DNA of 64,000 nucleotides, from contig JAVLUZ010000732.1 in assembly GCA_036768485.1 (NCBI GenBank), positions 124,001 through 188,000 of the forward strand. The letters are read 5' to 3'. Positions 11,690 to 23,420 of the stretch are shown here, piece by piece; positions within the stretch are counted from its first letter, which is position 1, and every line of letters starts with the position of its first letter. The notes beneath the pieces were generated by a model. It saw only the letters and a program-made list of their open reading frames with translations. It ran no database searches and had not been told where the DNA came from. A program made the position numbers and the translations under genes. The stretch is from Mermis nigrescens. Taxonomy: Eukaryota; Nematoda; Enoplea; Mermithida; Mermithidae.

Positions 11690-11771
11690 GAAAACTTTCG
11701 CTTAGCGTAGTGGTAAAACGTCTGATTGTTTTCGAAGCAAAACGAGTTCGATTACCGCCGCAAGATTTTTA
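11690..11771 (+). repeat. tRNA-derived sequence (pseudo-tRNA / SINE head)
   Basis: A-box-like TAGCGTAGTGG at 11703-11713 and B-box-like AGTTCGATTACC at 11745-11756, then TTTTT at 11766. The spacing fits a tRNA internal promoter. A homologous and better preserved copy is at 54273-54348 inside a terminal-inverted-repeat element. The cloverleaf is too degraded for a functional tRNA call. Confidence 0.55.
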
Positions 11772-12005
11772 TTCAGCGCATTTACTGTAGTATGTCACAG
11801 CACTGTTTGGATGCTGGAATTGAGTCTATGTGGACGATTTAGTGCATTAAAAATGAAAGAATGGCGGCCGCTCGCCCCTTACTCAATTTTTCTTACGAGT
11901 TAAAATAAATCATAGTTATATCAATTTTTATCAAATCGGGCAGAGACGCGCTTTATTAGCTAATCATATTTAAAATCACGAATAACACACTCGCCTTGCA
12001 TGCAA

Positions 12006-12177
12006 CAGACACGTTGCTCTGGGGGAATGGGGAGTCGGACCGGACCCCCAATTCAGAAAAAAACCGGAAAAATCGGACTTTTTAAACGTTATTTTGGGCT
12101 ATTTTTGGCTTTGGACCCGGACGCCCCCAAAATTGGTATCGGCCCCCCCCCAAATAGGACGGCCAGATACGTGCCTG
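12006..12177 (+). mobile_element. 172-bp hAT MITE, TSD GCATGCAA
   Basis: Ends CAGACACGT and ACGTGCCTG form a CAGRCACGT terminal repeat, typical of hAT. The 8-bp target GCATGCAA is duplicated at 11998-12005 and 12178-12185, and occurs once, uninterrupted, at 2732-2739 in block A. The element is GC-rich against its surroundings and has no coding capacity. Confidence 0.93.
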
Positions 12178-12824
12178 GCATGCAAGTGGAGATTTTTCCA
12201 AGAAGGCCATGGTGAAGTTTGATTTTGAAGGAAGGAATGTACGTAGCAGCTAGCAAAAGACTTACGCCCTATGAAAATGCAGCATTGTTGCTACATACCT
12301 ACGTGGTATGCGAAAAAATATTAGCGCGTTGTACTTTAATATTATTCCAATTCGCTTTCAACTCAAAGAATAATCAGATGATCCTTTATCCATAACAGGC
12401 TCGATAGAACTGCATAGTGATTTCTTGAATCGCAGAACAACTTAATGCCCACATATACCCATTCATGCGTGTGCTTATCACTAAAAAATAAACAATTTCT
12501 CAAACTATACACTGTGCCAATTTACGCAAACATGATTCTGGAGCACAATGCAATCGGATACAAAATCGAGTTTGAATAATAGATGAATTGAATCCGTTTA
12601 TCTGCAGAATAAAGTGTCAAAGAAAGAGCTGTTCAAAATCTGTTTACTTTAACTAAAAGCGAAAATGTTTACGATTAGTTACTATTCACCATCCTTCATT
12701 TGAATGAATAGCGAAGTCATTTATAGCTTCCAGCGTAGATTAAGCTACACTGAGTGGGCCAAAAACTATTTTTTTCTAGTTACTGCGGTGAAAATTGGAT
12801 AGCTCGAATAATAATCTGGAAAAA

Positions 12825-12992
12825 ATGCTTTATTTTTGCATTTCGATGAGCATTTACTGTTTAATCAATACCTGTTTTGCATATATTGGCCACGGACATT
12901 GCAGCCATGCCTATGGCACCCTTATCTGCCCAAAAGAACACGGTCCTTTTGTTGCCTATATCAAGTTGATGGATCAAGATGGTGGTGAGCAC
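12825..12992 (+). CDS. TTL-B exon 1
   Basis: 56 codons, same length as TTL-A exon 1, ending at CAC|GTAGGA. Signal peptide ending NTCFA, then GYGTLICP-equivalent AYGTLICP and VAYIKLMDQD. Confidence 0.7.
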
Positions 12993-15900
12993 GTAGGAGT
13001 TTGTAGATTTGGGTACTTCATTCAGGACTGGAATTAATTGTCATTTGAAAAATATGGCTGACTCCCACATAATCTTTTGACAAAAAATTCAAAAAACATA
13101 CTGTTCAATGTATTTTAGAACGGTTTCAGATTTGAGAATTTATCATTTTTAGAGCTGATTGTCATCAGATTGCTATCGGATTTTTTAAGAAATTATTTCA
13201 ATTTACTTTTGAAAACATTGCTACTGTGCCTGACCAGGCACGTAGCTGGCCATCTGAATTTTGGGACCAAAATTTTGAAGTCAGATATCTCAAGAACTAC
13301 ACGTAGATTGACGTAAGTCACGCATGTTTTGAGCATTAATATTAAAGAATAAATCAATTTATTTGCAGATTGAGACAGTTTTGACATAATCACCATGTGT
13401 TACTAAAACTCGGGCTGTTAGGAAGACAAAATTTATACAAGAGCAATAAATTGGGCGCGATACGGCCGAATATTTTGGGCCTATTAGCTTGAAAGTTTAC
13501 TAAAATCCATTTTAGCGGTCTTGCTTCAAGAAATTTCAATTTTTTCTTTTACGGACCCTTCTGAAAAATGCTCCTATTTTTAACCTGTAGTGTGACCAGT
13601 CCCTATCCCCACGTGCCAATGCCTGACCGTTTATTGTTTGCAATCAGCTATTACCGATCTTTGGCTGATTTATCCATATGAAGTATTATATAACAAGCAA
13701 GAACAATTTGAAAATGGAATATGTAGCTTTAAATTGAAAGCAATGCCACGCGCGTAGATAGTCAATCATAGCTATCTGCACGCTTTTGCAAATTTGATTC
13801 GAAATCGCACTTTAATGACTTTAAATAGTCACTAAAAACGATTCTGATATCCAACTAAAGCACCTATTCGTCATACGTCAAAGTCTCCTTCTATGCTCTT
13901 CATCAAAGAAGTGAGCAATGTTTTGAGAATACACCTTCTTTTTCGGAGGCCGCTGTTTATACTTCAATTTTTTCTTCTGTTCTTCTCAAAACATCGCTCA
14001 TTGGTTTGATGAAGAGCTTAGAAGAAAATTTTGACCTCTGATGAGTAGCCGGCTTCAGTTGGAATCCATATTCAGTTAGAAGGCTCAATAGACGAATTAC
14101 GACTATACGTGGGCGGCACCAAAATTCTGGGGCGAACAAGATTTTTCTAAGGTCAAAAATTGTCCTTAAGACTGGTGGTATGGCTGAAAAAGACTATTTT
14201 CAACATTTATCATCGAGCAATATCCTTGGCATAAAAAAATCGCAAAAAAAATTTCAAAATTAAATTCTGAGGGGTATTCTGGTTTCTGGGAGGGTGCATA
14301 CCCCACAAACCCCTCACTTACGCATGATTACGACATTCATATTATGCTGTTGTCTATCACGCCCACGCCTTATCAATTGTTCGCACCTTTTAGCTTACAC
14401 TCGCCAATTTATGTTTCATTTCTCTATTAAGGTTTGCGCACGTTTTGGTAGGATAACGACAATGAATTATAAATTTATAATTTTATTTAAGAATTGAATA
14501 AAATCATCCATATTATTGAATAATTCGACGTGAGCGTAAGCTAGGCAGAAAAAAGGCTTAAATATGGGTTAAGATTGTGCCAGCTAGGATTAGCTAAAAG
14601 CTTCAGTGATTATGTTTCTTTTTACATGGCCTAGTGTTAAACCGAGACTTCAGGCACGGACAAGGCAATGATAAGATCCAAGACAAAGGGATCAGAGCCT
14701 GAGCTTTCAGTCAAGCCGCTTTTATAGGCAAACGGTGCTTTTGGCGCATTTTTTGATCAATTGTTTTGGCTATTTTTCGCTCATTTGTCTCACCTGCTCA
14801 TCCAATGCGATTGCATGTTTTGCATGCTTAAATTTAATTGTTTACGAATTTCGCGGTAACCTTCGTTTTTATGCTTCTGACCTCCAGCGACCTTATTTGC
14901 TCATATAATTTAAAACTTAATAAGCGTGTCAGTTGTTCAGATATTATTTATTTTTCCGCTTATTTATTTAGAGTGGAAGAATTAAACAAAGTTCTCGACA
15001 TCCTATAAACAATCTTGGCTTTTCTGTCTGTCTGGAACTTCTCTCCCCTGTCTTATTTCGAATACCTGGTTTTAACTGGTTTTGACTATTCTATTCCATA
15101 GAACCGCTTTGCTCACTTTGGATTTCTAAATTTCGCATTTTTACATATATGTAAACGTTTATAGTATAATTATTACAATTTTAAGGTAAAATTCAGGACA
15201 ATCTAGTATTTTGAGCTTTTGGGAACAGCGATTTATATTGCAACATTAGATTTTGCGAATTGTATAATACGAGTAAAATCAAACATAATTTTCATCATAT
15301 TGTTAAAAGATCATATCACATTAAGTCATAATGCTTACTTAGTCTAGCATACTTATTCATAGATTCTTAAAATCGCGCCGCTCGTAGCATGTCTTTGGGA
15401 CTTGCGTTCATTTAATATTAGTCAACAAAATGATTTCCTTCTTCTTTAATTTAGATTGATAAGTCCATTTAAGGAATTGTTGCGTTATTTATTTATCAAC
15501 TACACAACTATACCTTCTGTAGGCCGCAGAATTTAATTCGATTTTTGTGTTGCTTAGTGAAAGTCTGATTTTCAGCAGATTCTAATGATTTTTTGAGCGC
15601 TTAGGTGACTTTTTCCTACTTCCTTCCTTTTACGTCTTTAATAATCCGCTATTTTATGTACATATATTTCCTTTTTGTTCTATCGGAGCATGTTTTATTG
15701 ATAATATTTTAAGAAACGTTATTCATGCAAACAAGGAAATCTACGTCAATTTGCTGCGATATTTATCCACTGTTCTGCACAAGGAAGGCATTCATGTAAT
15801 CAGCGCATGATCTAGATATAAATGCTGGTTACATGTGTAACATCTTGTGGAATCTTGTTCAACCTCTAGCCAAGATATAAAAGCCATCGATATTTCTAAA

Positions 15901-16292
15901 TATCCACCTTCTCAATGTAATAAACTTCTTACGTATGATCTGCTTCATGATTATTTATCTGTTGCACTGTATCAGGTTTAGATGGAGGTGACGACTTAAT
16001 GGGTTAGTCGAGTGCAAACGGCACTGGAAGCGTGGACTTCAGGGTCCTTGGTTGTGGGCAGGACAATGCCATGGGAGGATTTAAAGCACCAGAGCCTGAT
16101 CCATATTTGTTTATCAAGACTACCTGTACAAAACCCGGCGAAGCCAGTCCTAAAAGCTTTTACACTCCCATACGCAATTATGCAAAGACAATAAACTTTG
16201 GTGACCTTAAGATGTACGACATACTAGGAGGTTTTAAATTTTGTTATACTGTGTGGCTTGAGCGAGGTTCTAGAAAAGTTTGTAATTATTAA
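12825..16292 (+). CDS. Transthyretin-like protein, copy B (decayed or re-spliced)
   Basis: Exon 1 (12825-12992) is intact and encodes the same signal peptide and first TTL strands as copy A. Behind the ancestral exon 2 acceptor (AG at 15974-15975) the frame fails: TAG at 15979-15981, a one-base loss in ATGGAGGTGACGAC, and a second TAG at 16005-16007. That second TAG came from CAG and still ends in AG, giving GGGTTAG| as an acceptor; splicing there restores phase 0 and an open frame to 16292. The resulting 150-residue protein would lack the 11 residues of copy A that include DSDELMG, but keep DPYLFIKTTC and the C-terminus. The canonical poly(A) hexamer is also mutated. So it is either a pseudogene or a gene surviving by acceptor shift. 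Confidence 0.6.
14104..14326 (+). mobile_element. Family A MITE, TSD ATTACGAC
   Basis: Begins TATACGTGGGCGGCACC and ends CTCACTTACGCATG, flanked by ATTACGAC at 14096-14103 and 14327-14334. In the TTL-B intron; absent from block A. Confidence 0.92.
14335..15750. other. TTL-B intron core, mostly unrecognised
   Basis: No gene. AT-rich, with one copy of the GTGTTGCTTA dispersed module at 15530-15710. Unrelated to the intron core of TTL-A. Confidence 0.5.
16008..16292 (+). CDS. TTL-B exon 2 from the shifted acceptor
   Basis: 94 codons plus TAA, in frame with exon 1 if the AG at 16006-16007 is used. Nearly all residues are conserved against copy A (GGFKFCYTV, NFGDLKMYDI), suggesting past or present constraint. 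Two codons shorter near the end than copy A. Confidence 0.5.
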   Translation, partial: SSANGTGSVDFRVLGCGQDNAMGGFKAPEPDPYLFIKTTCTKPGEASPKSFYTPIRNYAKTINFGDLKMYDILGGFKFCYTVWLERGSRKVCNY

Positions 16293-16699
16293 TTATTAAT
16301 CTTGTCGCTTCTACTGCGCAATTAACATTTAGCAAAAAATGCAATTTTCCTTTATTTCTTCTCATGTGGTCACCTTTTTCTACGATAATCTCTAAAACTG
16401 GTATATTTTTCTAACAAAAATTAGATGCTCTGTTTTCGGTGTTTCAGCGATAATTTAGCTCAAACTATTGTGTTTTGTTAAAATTTATTATTTGCTTGAA
16501 CTCGTGCTCGCTTTTAGGTCAGAAAAAGACATAAAATGTTTTTGGGCAAAATGACACCACCTTTACTTAAATTAGTAAAGCTTTACGGTCGGAACCGATT
16601 CGTTGTATTGCAAATAAAAAATTTTGACATTTAATAGTGCTGCAATATGCACTTGTTCTATTATTGCACATTTAGGTTCCTAATCTTGTTTTTTCTCCT

Positions 16700-16840
16700 A
16701 ACTACCGATCGACACCGGCCACCTGGTAGCTAAAAACAGGTGGTTTTGGTAGAGCAGAATGGGGTGGCAAGCAGGTTTTAGTGGCTGGTGGCCGCTGGTT
16801 GCCAGAGCAAAATAGATCGGTAACCAGCAAAAACCTGCAA
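16700..16840. other. Hairpin-rich segment downstream of TTL-B
   Basis: Counterpart of 7140-7275. Contains CCACCTG...CAGGTGG (7 perfect pairs) and GCAGGTTTT facing CAAAAACCTGC around a GGCTGGTGGCCGCTGGTTGCC core. Better paired here than in block A. Confidence 0.35.
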
Positions 16841-16844
16841 CTCT

Positions 16845-18640
16845 GATATGGAGGATCAAACACTATTTATAAAATGGGAGAAATATCATATTAACTGCTT
16901 TCTGAATTTAAATCAAATTGTATTTTATTTACTTGAATTTCCTGATAGCTACATATGGCCTGCCCTGTTTCCATTTTCTGTGTCTCTGCTCAGTTATGTT
17001 CATGATCTTATGTATCAATTACTATCGAGTGCCGAAATACGAATATTGTATTAAAAAAATAAGCAAAAATTAGGATAAAAAGGCGCATGTTCGAAGTTGG
17101 TACGCACGTACTCGTACATTTAAATTTTTTGTACAACATTTATTAATTCATTCTATCAACCTTATTATTCCAATTTAGGCAAGAACGCGCTTATTGTTAT
17201 TAGAAGAATTCGCACAGAATGCGATCCGAAAAATTTAACATTTCTAATTTTGATATTGTCTCAATTTTAATTCAGCCACAAGTTGGTTGAAAAATCCTTC
17301 TTCATGACACTTAGTAATATGATTTTCGACCCAAATTCATCGCGCTTGATCAATTTTCGAATTGACAAGGAAAAATGCTTTTTGAAACAAAAACGACAAA
17401 TCAGCTCAACATTGCACATTATTAAACAACATAAAAAGGCGACTAGGAAAACTTACTTACGCAAAAACATGAGAATATGCAAGAAATCATATTTTCTCTA
17501 AGCAACGCAAAAATCGGAGTATATTATGTAGCCTCCTAAAAAAGATGTAACGTTCTAAATATCTTTACTGTTTCTATAAAAACAATGATAATTTGAAATT
17601 GTTGCTCTTTATATAAATTATTTGCATACTTCATTCACTTTGTTCAATATCTGATAGAAACTAAGTAAAATAATACAAAAAAGTTTTATTGTATTTTTAT
17701 TTGAATTAGTAAGCAAAGTTGGTATCGACTGTTTATTGCACACAGTCATAATATTCATATGTTGTCCGATTCACAAAAATATGTGACTTTCAGTAGGAAA
17801 CTTTTATCTAACGCAAATCAGCATTTAATTGCACTAAAATTATCAAATCTTAACGTAATCATTCAGCTGGTTCACAATATTAATCTATTTGCTATCCTAC
17901 AGCTGTTACATATCTAATTTGTTGTATTAACGACTATTTTTGATTCAAACGGAAATTTAAAATTATACGGGTTCTACATGGTCACTACAATAACCGTCTT
18001 GGTTAGGACTATAAGGTATAAGCTATTCACGCTATTCGTTTCAGTTGATAACAAGGTGCTAATATACTTTGACTTTTGTGTTGCTTAACGAAAGATTGAT
18101 TTTAGCAGATACTTATGTTTTTAACGCTCATAAATGACTTTCCTAGTTATCTCATTTTTATCTTTAATTATGCGCAATTCTAAGTATATTTGTTCTCTTT
18201 TTTCCATCTGAGCATCTTTTCTTGATAGGAAAAAGGTATTTATTATGAGTTTAAATTCAACTTTGCGGATCAGTAATTGACATGCATCATCGCCAAGGCG
18301 CAAGCATCCGAATATTCGGCGATACACTTGGTTTAAGTGACAAGAGCTCCTAGATGGATAAGTAATACGATATTTGTGATCAGCAACCTCAAATTACCCG
18401 GAAATCACGCTTGTTAGAAGGTGTATATCTGCTCCAAGAATATTTATAGTCTGTTTTATTATCCTAGCGCATGAATCCGCTCGGAGAACTAATATCCTTA
18501 TTACTGCAGCGCTTTACTTTTCCCTTGCTCGATGGAGTCGGTAGCTAATCGTTTCATTGATATGGTGTGTTGAGCGAAGCAGGATTTGGATGTAACAGTA
18601 ATAAGGAAAATGGTTTGCAGAAGCGAATTCATGCACTAGA
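16845..18640. other. TTL-B 3' flank, no gene recognised
   Basis: Duplicate of roughly 7280-9044. Short open frames (for example near 7612-8082 in block A) are not conserved between blocks. The dispersed module of 8470-8760 recurs at 18080-18330. Confidence 0.5.
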
Positions 18641-19406
18641 TTTAAAAAAACCTATGCATCCCTTTAATCGATTTTTTTGCAGAAAAATCGCATTCGAAAC
18701 TCTGCGAAGCAGTAACTGATTCTTTGATGAGAAACTTATTAAATAATGATTTTCCACATTAAACCGACTTGCCTTTTGACAAAAATATCCTTATTAGCGT
18801 AAAAACCTGCTTGTTCTCTGGTATTGACGCAAGAAAACAAGATGGAAACCACCGCACGTGCATACTTTGACGTACATATGTGGTTCTAACCGTGCATGAG
18901 CGTGACTAGCTATAACGGGGCACATTTCGGAGGTGTCGTTTTTCTAAAAGATAGATAACAAAAATTCGCTGCGGGCGTGTTTTTCCTTTGCATTCTATGC
19001 CTAGCGTGTAAAGTTTTTGCGTAACGTTATAGAATAGGAAGATTTTTGGTTGTTTTTGAGGACAGCTGGTACGGAACACAGTGTAAATACATCTTACTAT
19101 TTAGTAGGATAGAATCGAAGTGAATAGACTTCTATGCAAACACTTTTCGTTCTCTGAATTCGATAGTTATTGAGTGGGAGTGAGAAGAATGGAAAAATCT
19201 GGAGTTGGAAAAGCACATTTTTGTCGTGATTTCGTCTGCTTTACTATGTTTCAACGGCTACAATTCAATTTTAACAGCGTTCATCCAAAATCAATACGTA
19301 GTATGGAAAAATACGTTTTCACGTCTTTTCAATTTGCCTACATCGCTGGTTATCAATCGGGACGTGCAAGATATTCTTAAAATGAAGACGTTCTAAAAGT
19401 TACACA

Positions 19407-19783
19407 CATAGGTGGGCCTTAAAAATGGTGATATAGCGAAAAAATTGATCTCTTGCATTATCTTAACCCCACGAAATATATTACTTTATTACACAATGCA
19501 ATTTATTGACACACAGATTACAAAATAAATTTTCTACTATTTTGACTGATATTGCCGCATTCTGGCCTTGTCCATAAATTACTTTGTATATTGTTAAGTT
19601 ACGTTGTATTTGTTGTGTAAAGTGATGTTGTAAAATGAAGTAATAAATTCAGTCGGGGTGAGATAATGCAAAAGTGGCATCAAAAAATTGCGAGAAAAAC
19701 AGAAAAATTTCAAAAATTGAATTTTTGGGGGTATTTTGGTTTCTGCGGGTGCATACCCCTCAAACCCCGCACGACCAGGTATG
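19407..19783 (+). mobile_element. Family A MITE with nested insertion, TSD GTTACACA
   Basis: Starts CATAGGTGGGCC, ends CCAGGTATG; GTTACACA flanks it at 19399-19406 and 19784-19791. Interrupted by a second element at about 19452-19673. It sits at the same point of the host repeat as the copies at 11367 and 55274. Confidence 0.88.
19452..19673. mobile_element. Nested MITE with GCATTATCT terminal repeats
   Basis: Left end CTTGCATTATCTTAACCCC and right end GGGGTGAGATAATGCAAAAG are near inverse complements; both are followed inward by ATTACTTTATTACA-like and inverse segments. It splits the family A element at 19407-19783. No coding capacity. Confidence 0.75.
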
Positions 19784-20322
19784 GTTACACATCGCGCTTG
19801 CATGCATTTCTTTTATTCTCAATTTAGAGTTGGACCTGTTTCAGCGCTTTTTTTGTCCCTGTCAACTTCTACGTTTATGAATCGGGTCACGTAAACTATT
19901 TTTAAATAAAGTACGCTTACAAATCGCACATGGTGGTGTTTCTACACTCCAAACTGAGTTAGCTCTTGATATGTAAATAACCAATTCTGTAGTTAAAAGG
20001 AACGTTTTTACAATTATTACGTCTGCCAACTTTTCGGGTTATGAATCAGGATGATCGAACTTATATAAAAATAAACAACATCTTAGGAGTTATGTATTGC
20101 GGTTAAATACGTTTCTTTACAAGTCTGATTTTTAGCATATTCCTATGTTTTTTTGCGCACATAAGTGAATTTTCCTACTCCCCTCTTTTTATATCTCTGA
20201 CAATCCGCTGTTCCAAGTAGATTTAACCTTTTTCCATCGGATACTTTTTCTTTGCTAGTACTTATTTATCTTGAAGTAAGTATTTAGCGTACCGAATTCT
20301 TCATAAATCAATAAAGGATAAA

Positions 20323-20645
20323 TATAGTCTATTTCACGAAAACTTTGTGCATGGATCGCATTTTCTGTATTAGTGAAAATCGATTACAAAAGCGATCTCA
20401 ACAGAAGCAAAAATCACGATATTGTGGATAGCAACTGATCAGCATATAAGGAAGTTTTGCTAAGCAAAATTGTATTACAGTAGGCTGTCTAGAAACCATT
20501 TTTTTAGAAAGAAAGAAAAAATAGAAATTTGATTAGAAATTAAAAAAAATTAGAAATTAGAAACTTAAAAATTGAAAAAAAACCTAAAAATTAAAAATTA
20601 GAAACCATTTGATTTCTATGCACACGGTTTCGTGAAATAGACGAT
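20323..20645 (+). mobile_element. MITE with TCTATTTCACGAAA terminal repeats
   Basis: Left end TAGTCTATTTCACGAAAAC, right end GGTTTCGTGAAATAGACG, inverse complements over about 20 bp and then GTGCATGG / CTATGCAC. The right third (20505-20615) is an A-rich TAGAAATTAAAAA simple repeat. Same family as 2249-2440. Confidence 0.78.
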
Positions 20646-20764
20646 AATTTCTTCACCTGTGATCATATAGCGATCAAACCGTATGAGGAAGCGGTAAGAG
20701 CCGAGCGGAGATCAAGCACTGCATGGGATAAATAGACCGTTTAAACGAAACTGTTTAATATGAG

Positions 20765-21022
20765 CATACATGGGCGTGTGGGATTTGGGGGTAAGCACTA
20801 CTTAGGACCAAAATACATTCCCCACCAGAAACTAAAATACCCCAGAATTCAAAGTTTGATTTTTTTGTTTTTTTTTCTCAGTATTTTTTATGCCGATAGT
20901 GCTCGATGAGAAACGTTGGAAAATGGTGCCTTTTTCGCCATACCACCATTTTTAAGACAATTTTGACCTTTGAAAAATCTTGCATCCCTTAGAACTTCGG
21001 TGCCGACTGCCGCCCACCTACG
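20765..21022 (-). mobile_element. Family A MITE, reverse orientation, TSD AATATGAG
   Basis: Reads CATACATGGGCGTGTGG at the left and CCGCCCACCTACG at the right. AATATGAG occurs at 20757-20764 and again at 21023-21030. Confidence 0.93.
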
Positions 21023-21394
21023 AATATGAGTCCTGTTCGCAATGTGTGCTACATGTTTTACTTCGCAAGGAAATGACAATTTTAGAATTATATTCAGACA
21101 CGCACAGTGGAGTGAGGTACTCTCAGAATAAAAAAAATGATATTTTTCAGCAGAACTTAAAGCCTGTTTTACATAAGTTTCGGTAAAAATGTTATGAATT
21201 TTTCAGACAGCAATTCAACGCATTTAGCGCAATCTGTCAGCTTGCTGTCCGTTAATAATTTTAACGTTTGTGCGTAAACTTATTGGAAACATACATACAA
21301 TAAAGAAAAATGACGGTCAGTATGTACATACATGAATAAAATTTGTTCCTAAAGTGTGTGAAATTGATTAGAAACATTTTAACGCTTTTCGAGC

Positions 21395-21623
21395 ATTCTA
21401 GTCGTGCATATAAATCGATTTTCATCGGTCTAGCGAGCAGCTACAAAAGTAGTTTCTACGCAGCTTACAGCAATATAATTTTAAATTGCAAAACTTCATC
21501 TGCTTTTCTTTGGTTATGGACAGTATCACGATTGCTGTTTCAATAATAGCTTTTGTAATTATTATTTACATCTATTTTGGAATTTCGATCCATGCACAAG
21601 GTTTCGTGAAACAGGCTACAGTT
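21395..21623 (-). mobile_element. MITE-like repeat, reverse copy of the TTTCACGAAA family
   Basis: Right edge GCACAAGGTTTCGTGAAACAGGCTA is the inverted left end of 2249; the interior CAGTATCACGATTGCTG and GATCTAGCGAGCAGC-like parts also match 2249-2440 in reverse. Confidence 0.65.
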
Positions 21624-22099
21624 TTTGAGGCACATTGGTTGAAAAAAGCTCTCTGGCTGACATCCAGCAGACCAGCCATGCTGCACATGAATATGTACTT
21701 ATATTGTGCTTGCATATGATTGTGAAACTTCTGAAACAGGTTTAAGTGCTTTCTTGGAAATTAGGGAGGATTGATGCGCGGAAGCGGTCATGGATACACA
21801 TGTGCGTGTGGGTTACCCCCAGAATCCAGTAGAATCCCCAAAATACGATAGACTCCCAAAGATAAATTTTTGGCATGCTTTTCTGGGATTTTCGCCGGTT
21901 TTTCACAACTCAAAACCCCAAAATTTCTTCGCTGCTCATGCATGGTCATGGACGTAATGGTTTTCGACAAAACGATTGCAATGATACCTCAATGTCTTAG
22001 CATTCAGTCAGATATTATAAAATATGTACATGCCTACATAAAAACAGAATCGGAAATCCGAGAGTCCGCCAACCTCTTGACTAAATGTCTTTTGAAAAC

Positions 22100-23420
22100 A
22101 TGCGATTTACTTTTCTGGCTAATCTGCATTGTTTGTTTATTAGTTATTCTCGTAATAAATAGAATTATGCATTTTTCTTATATTTTCGAAAAAACTTCCA
22201 TTTTGTGCCTAAAATACTCGCTGGATTAAACGCTGTTTTTCTTATGTAAGTTAAAGTTATGCTCTTCAACTCAAAATATATACGCATAAAAATGACCTCA
22301 ATTAACTCAATTTTCATCTAGTAATGCTTTTTTGGTTAAATCTCAATCAAAAAATATGATTTACTTTTCAGAGTTAATTTGCATTGTTTTTGCGTTACTT
22401 TTCCTAGTAATGAATAAAATACGATATAAGCCTCATTCCATTTTGACATTTTCAGAAAATATTTTCCTCATTATGTGTCTAAAATATCTGCTACCTTAAA
22501 TTCTGATTATCGGTGCCAGTTTAAATCTGTTTGTTAATCAATTCAAAATATTTACACATAAAATTGACTCAATCTACTCAATTATGATCTTGTGATGCTT
22601 TTTGATCAAATCATTCAAAAATATGACCTACTTTTTAGGCTAATCTGCATTGTCATTTATGTTAGTTTTTCTAATATTAAATTAAATACGATATCAGCCT
22701 CATTGCATTTTTGACGTTTTCGGAAACTGTTCTCTTCATCATGTGTCTAAAATATCTGCTAGCGTAAGTTCTGGTTATCAGTGCAAATTTAAATTTATTT
22801 ATAAGTTAATTAAAAATATTTGAAATATAAAAAGACGCCAATTTACTCAACTTTTGAACTAATGATGCTTTTTGATCAAATCATCAAAAAATTCGATTCA
22901 CTTTGTCAGGCTAATCTGCATTGTTTTTACGTTAGTTTTTCTAGTATTAAAGAAAATATGATATTTGCCTCATTGCCTATTCTGACATTTTCAGAAAACA
23001 TTTTCGTCACTTTGTGTCTAAAACATCGCTATTTTAAATTCAGATTATTAGTGCTATTCAATTCAGATATTTACGCATAAAAATGACCTCAATTTGCTCA
23101 ATTTCCATCTAGTGACTGTTTTTAATTAGATATCCATTCAAGAATGTGATTTACTTCTCAGCCTAATCTGCATTCTTTTGTACGTCAGTTTTTCTCGTAA
23201 TAAATAGAATACAATATTTGTTCCATTGCATTCTCAATAATTTCGAAAAATTTTTTTTCATTTTGTGTCTAAAATATTTGCTAGCTTAAATTTGAGTTAT
23301 GTATGCAAGTTTGAATGTTTGTCTTTAATTTAAAATATGTATGCATGAAAAATGACCTAAATTAATTGAATTTTCATGTAGTAACTGCTTTTGGGTTTAA
23401 ATATTTAAATAATCATTTTA
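22100..23420 (+). repeat. Tandem array of ~250-270 bp units
   Basis: The segment GGCTAATCTGCATTG (or close variants) recurs near 22118, 22373, 22638, 22909 and 23161. Each unit continues with a GTTAGTTTTTCT segment, TGACATTTTCAGAAAA and TTGTGTCTAAAATATCTGCT. Five to six units, diverged from one another. Hydrophobic open frames inside are by-products. Confidence 0.85.

Larger units (their letters stand above)
11905..19800 (+). repeat. Tandem segmental duplication, block B
   Basis: Second copy of the 2643-11600 block, same orientation, collinear apart from private insertions (12006-12177, 14104-14326, 19452-19673) and an unrelated intron core. Sequence differences are numerous enough that the duplication is not recent. 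Confidence 0.85.

Noticed and set aside
21870..22229. 119-codon frame with a hydrophobic stretch
   Set aside because: It spans a MITE-like repeat and the first unit of the ~260-bp array; the other units do not keep the frame.
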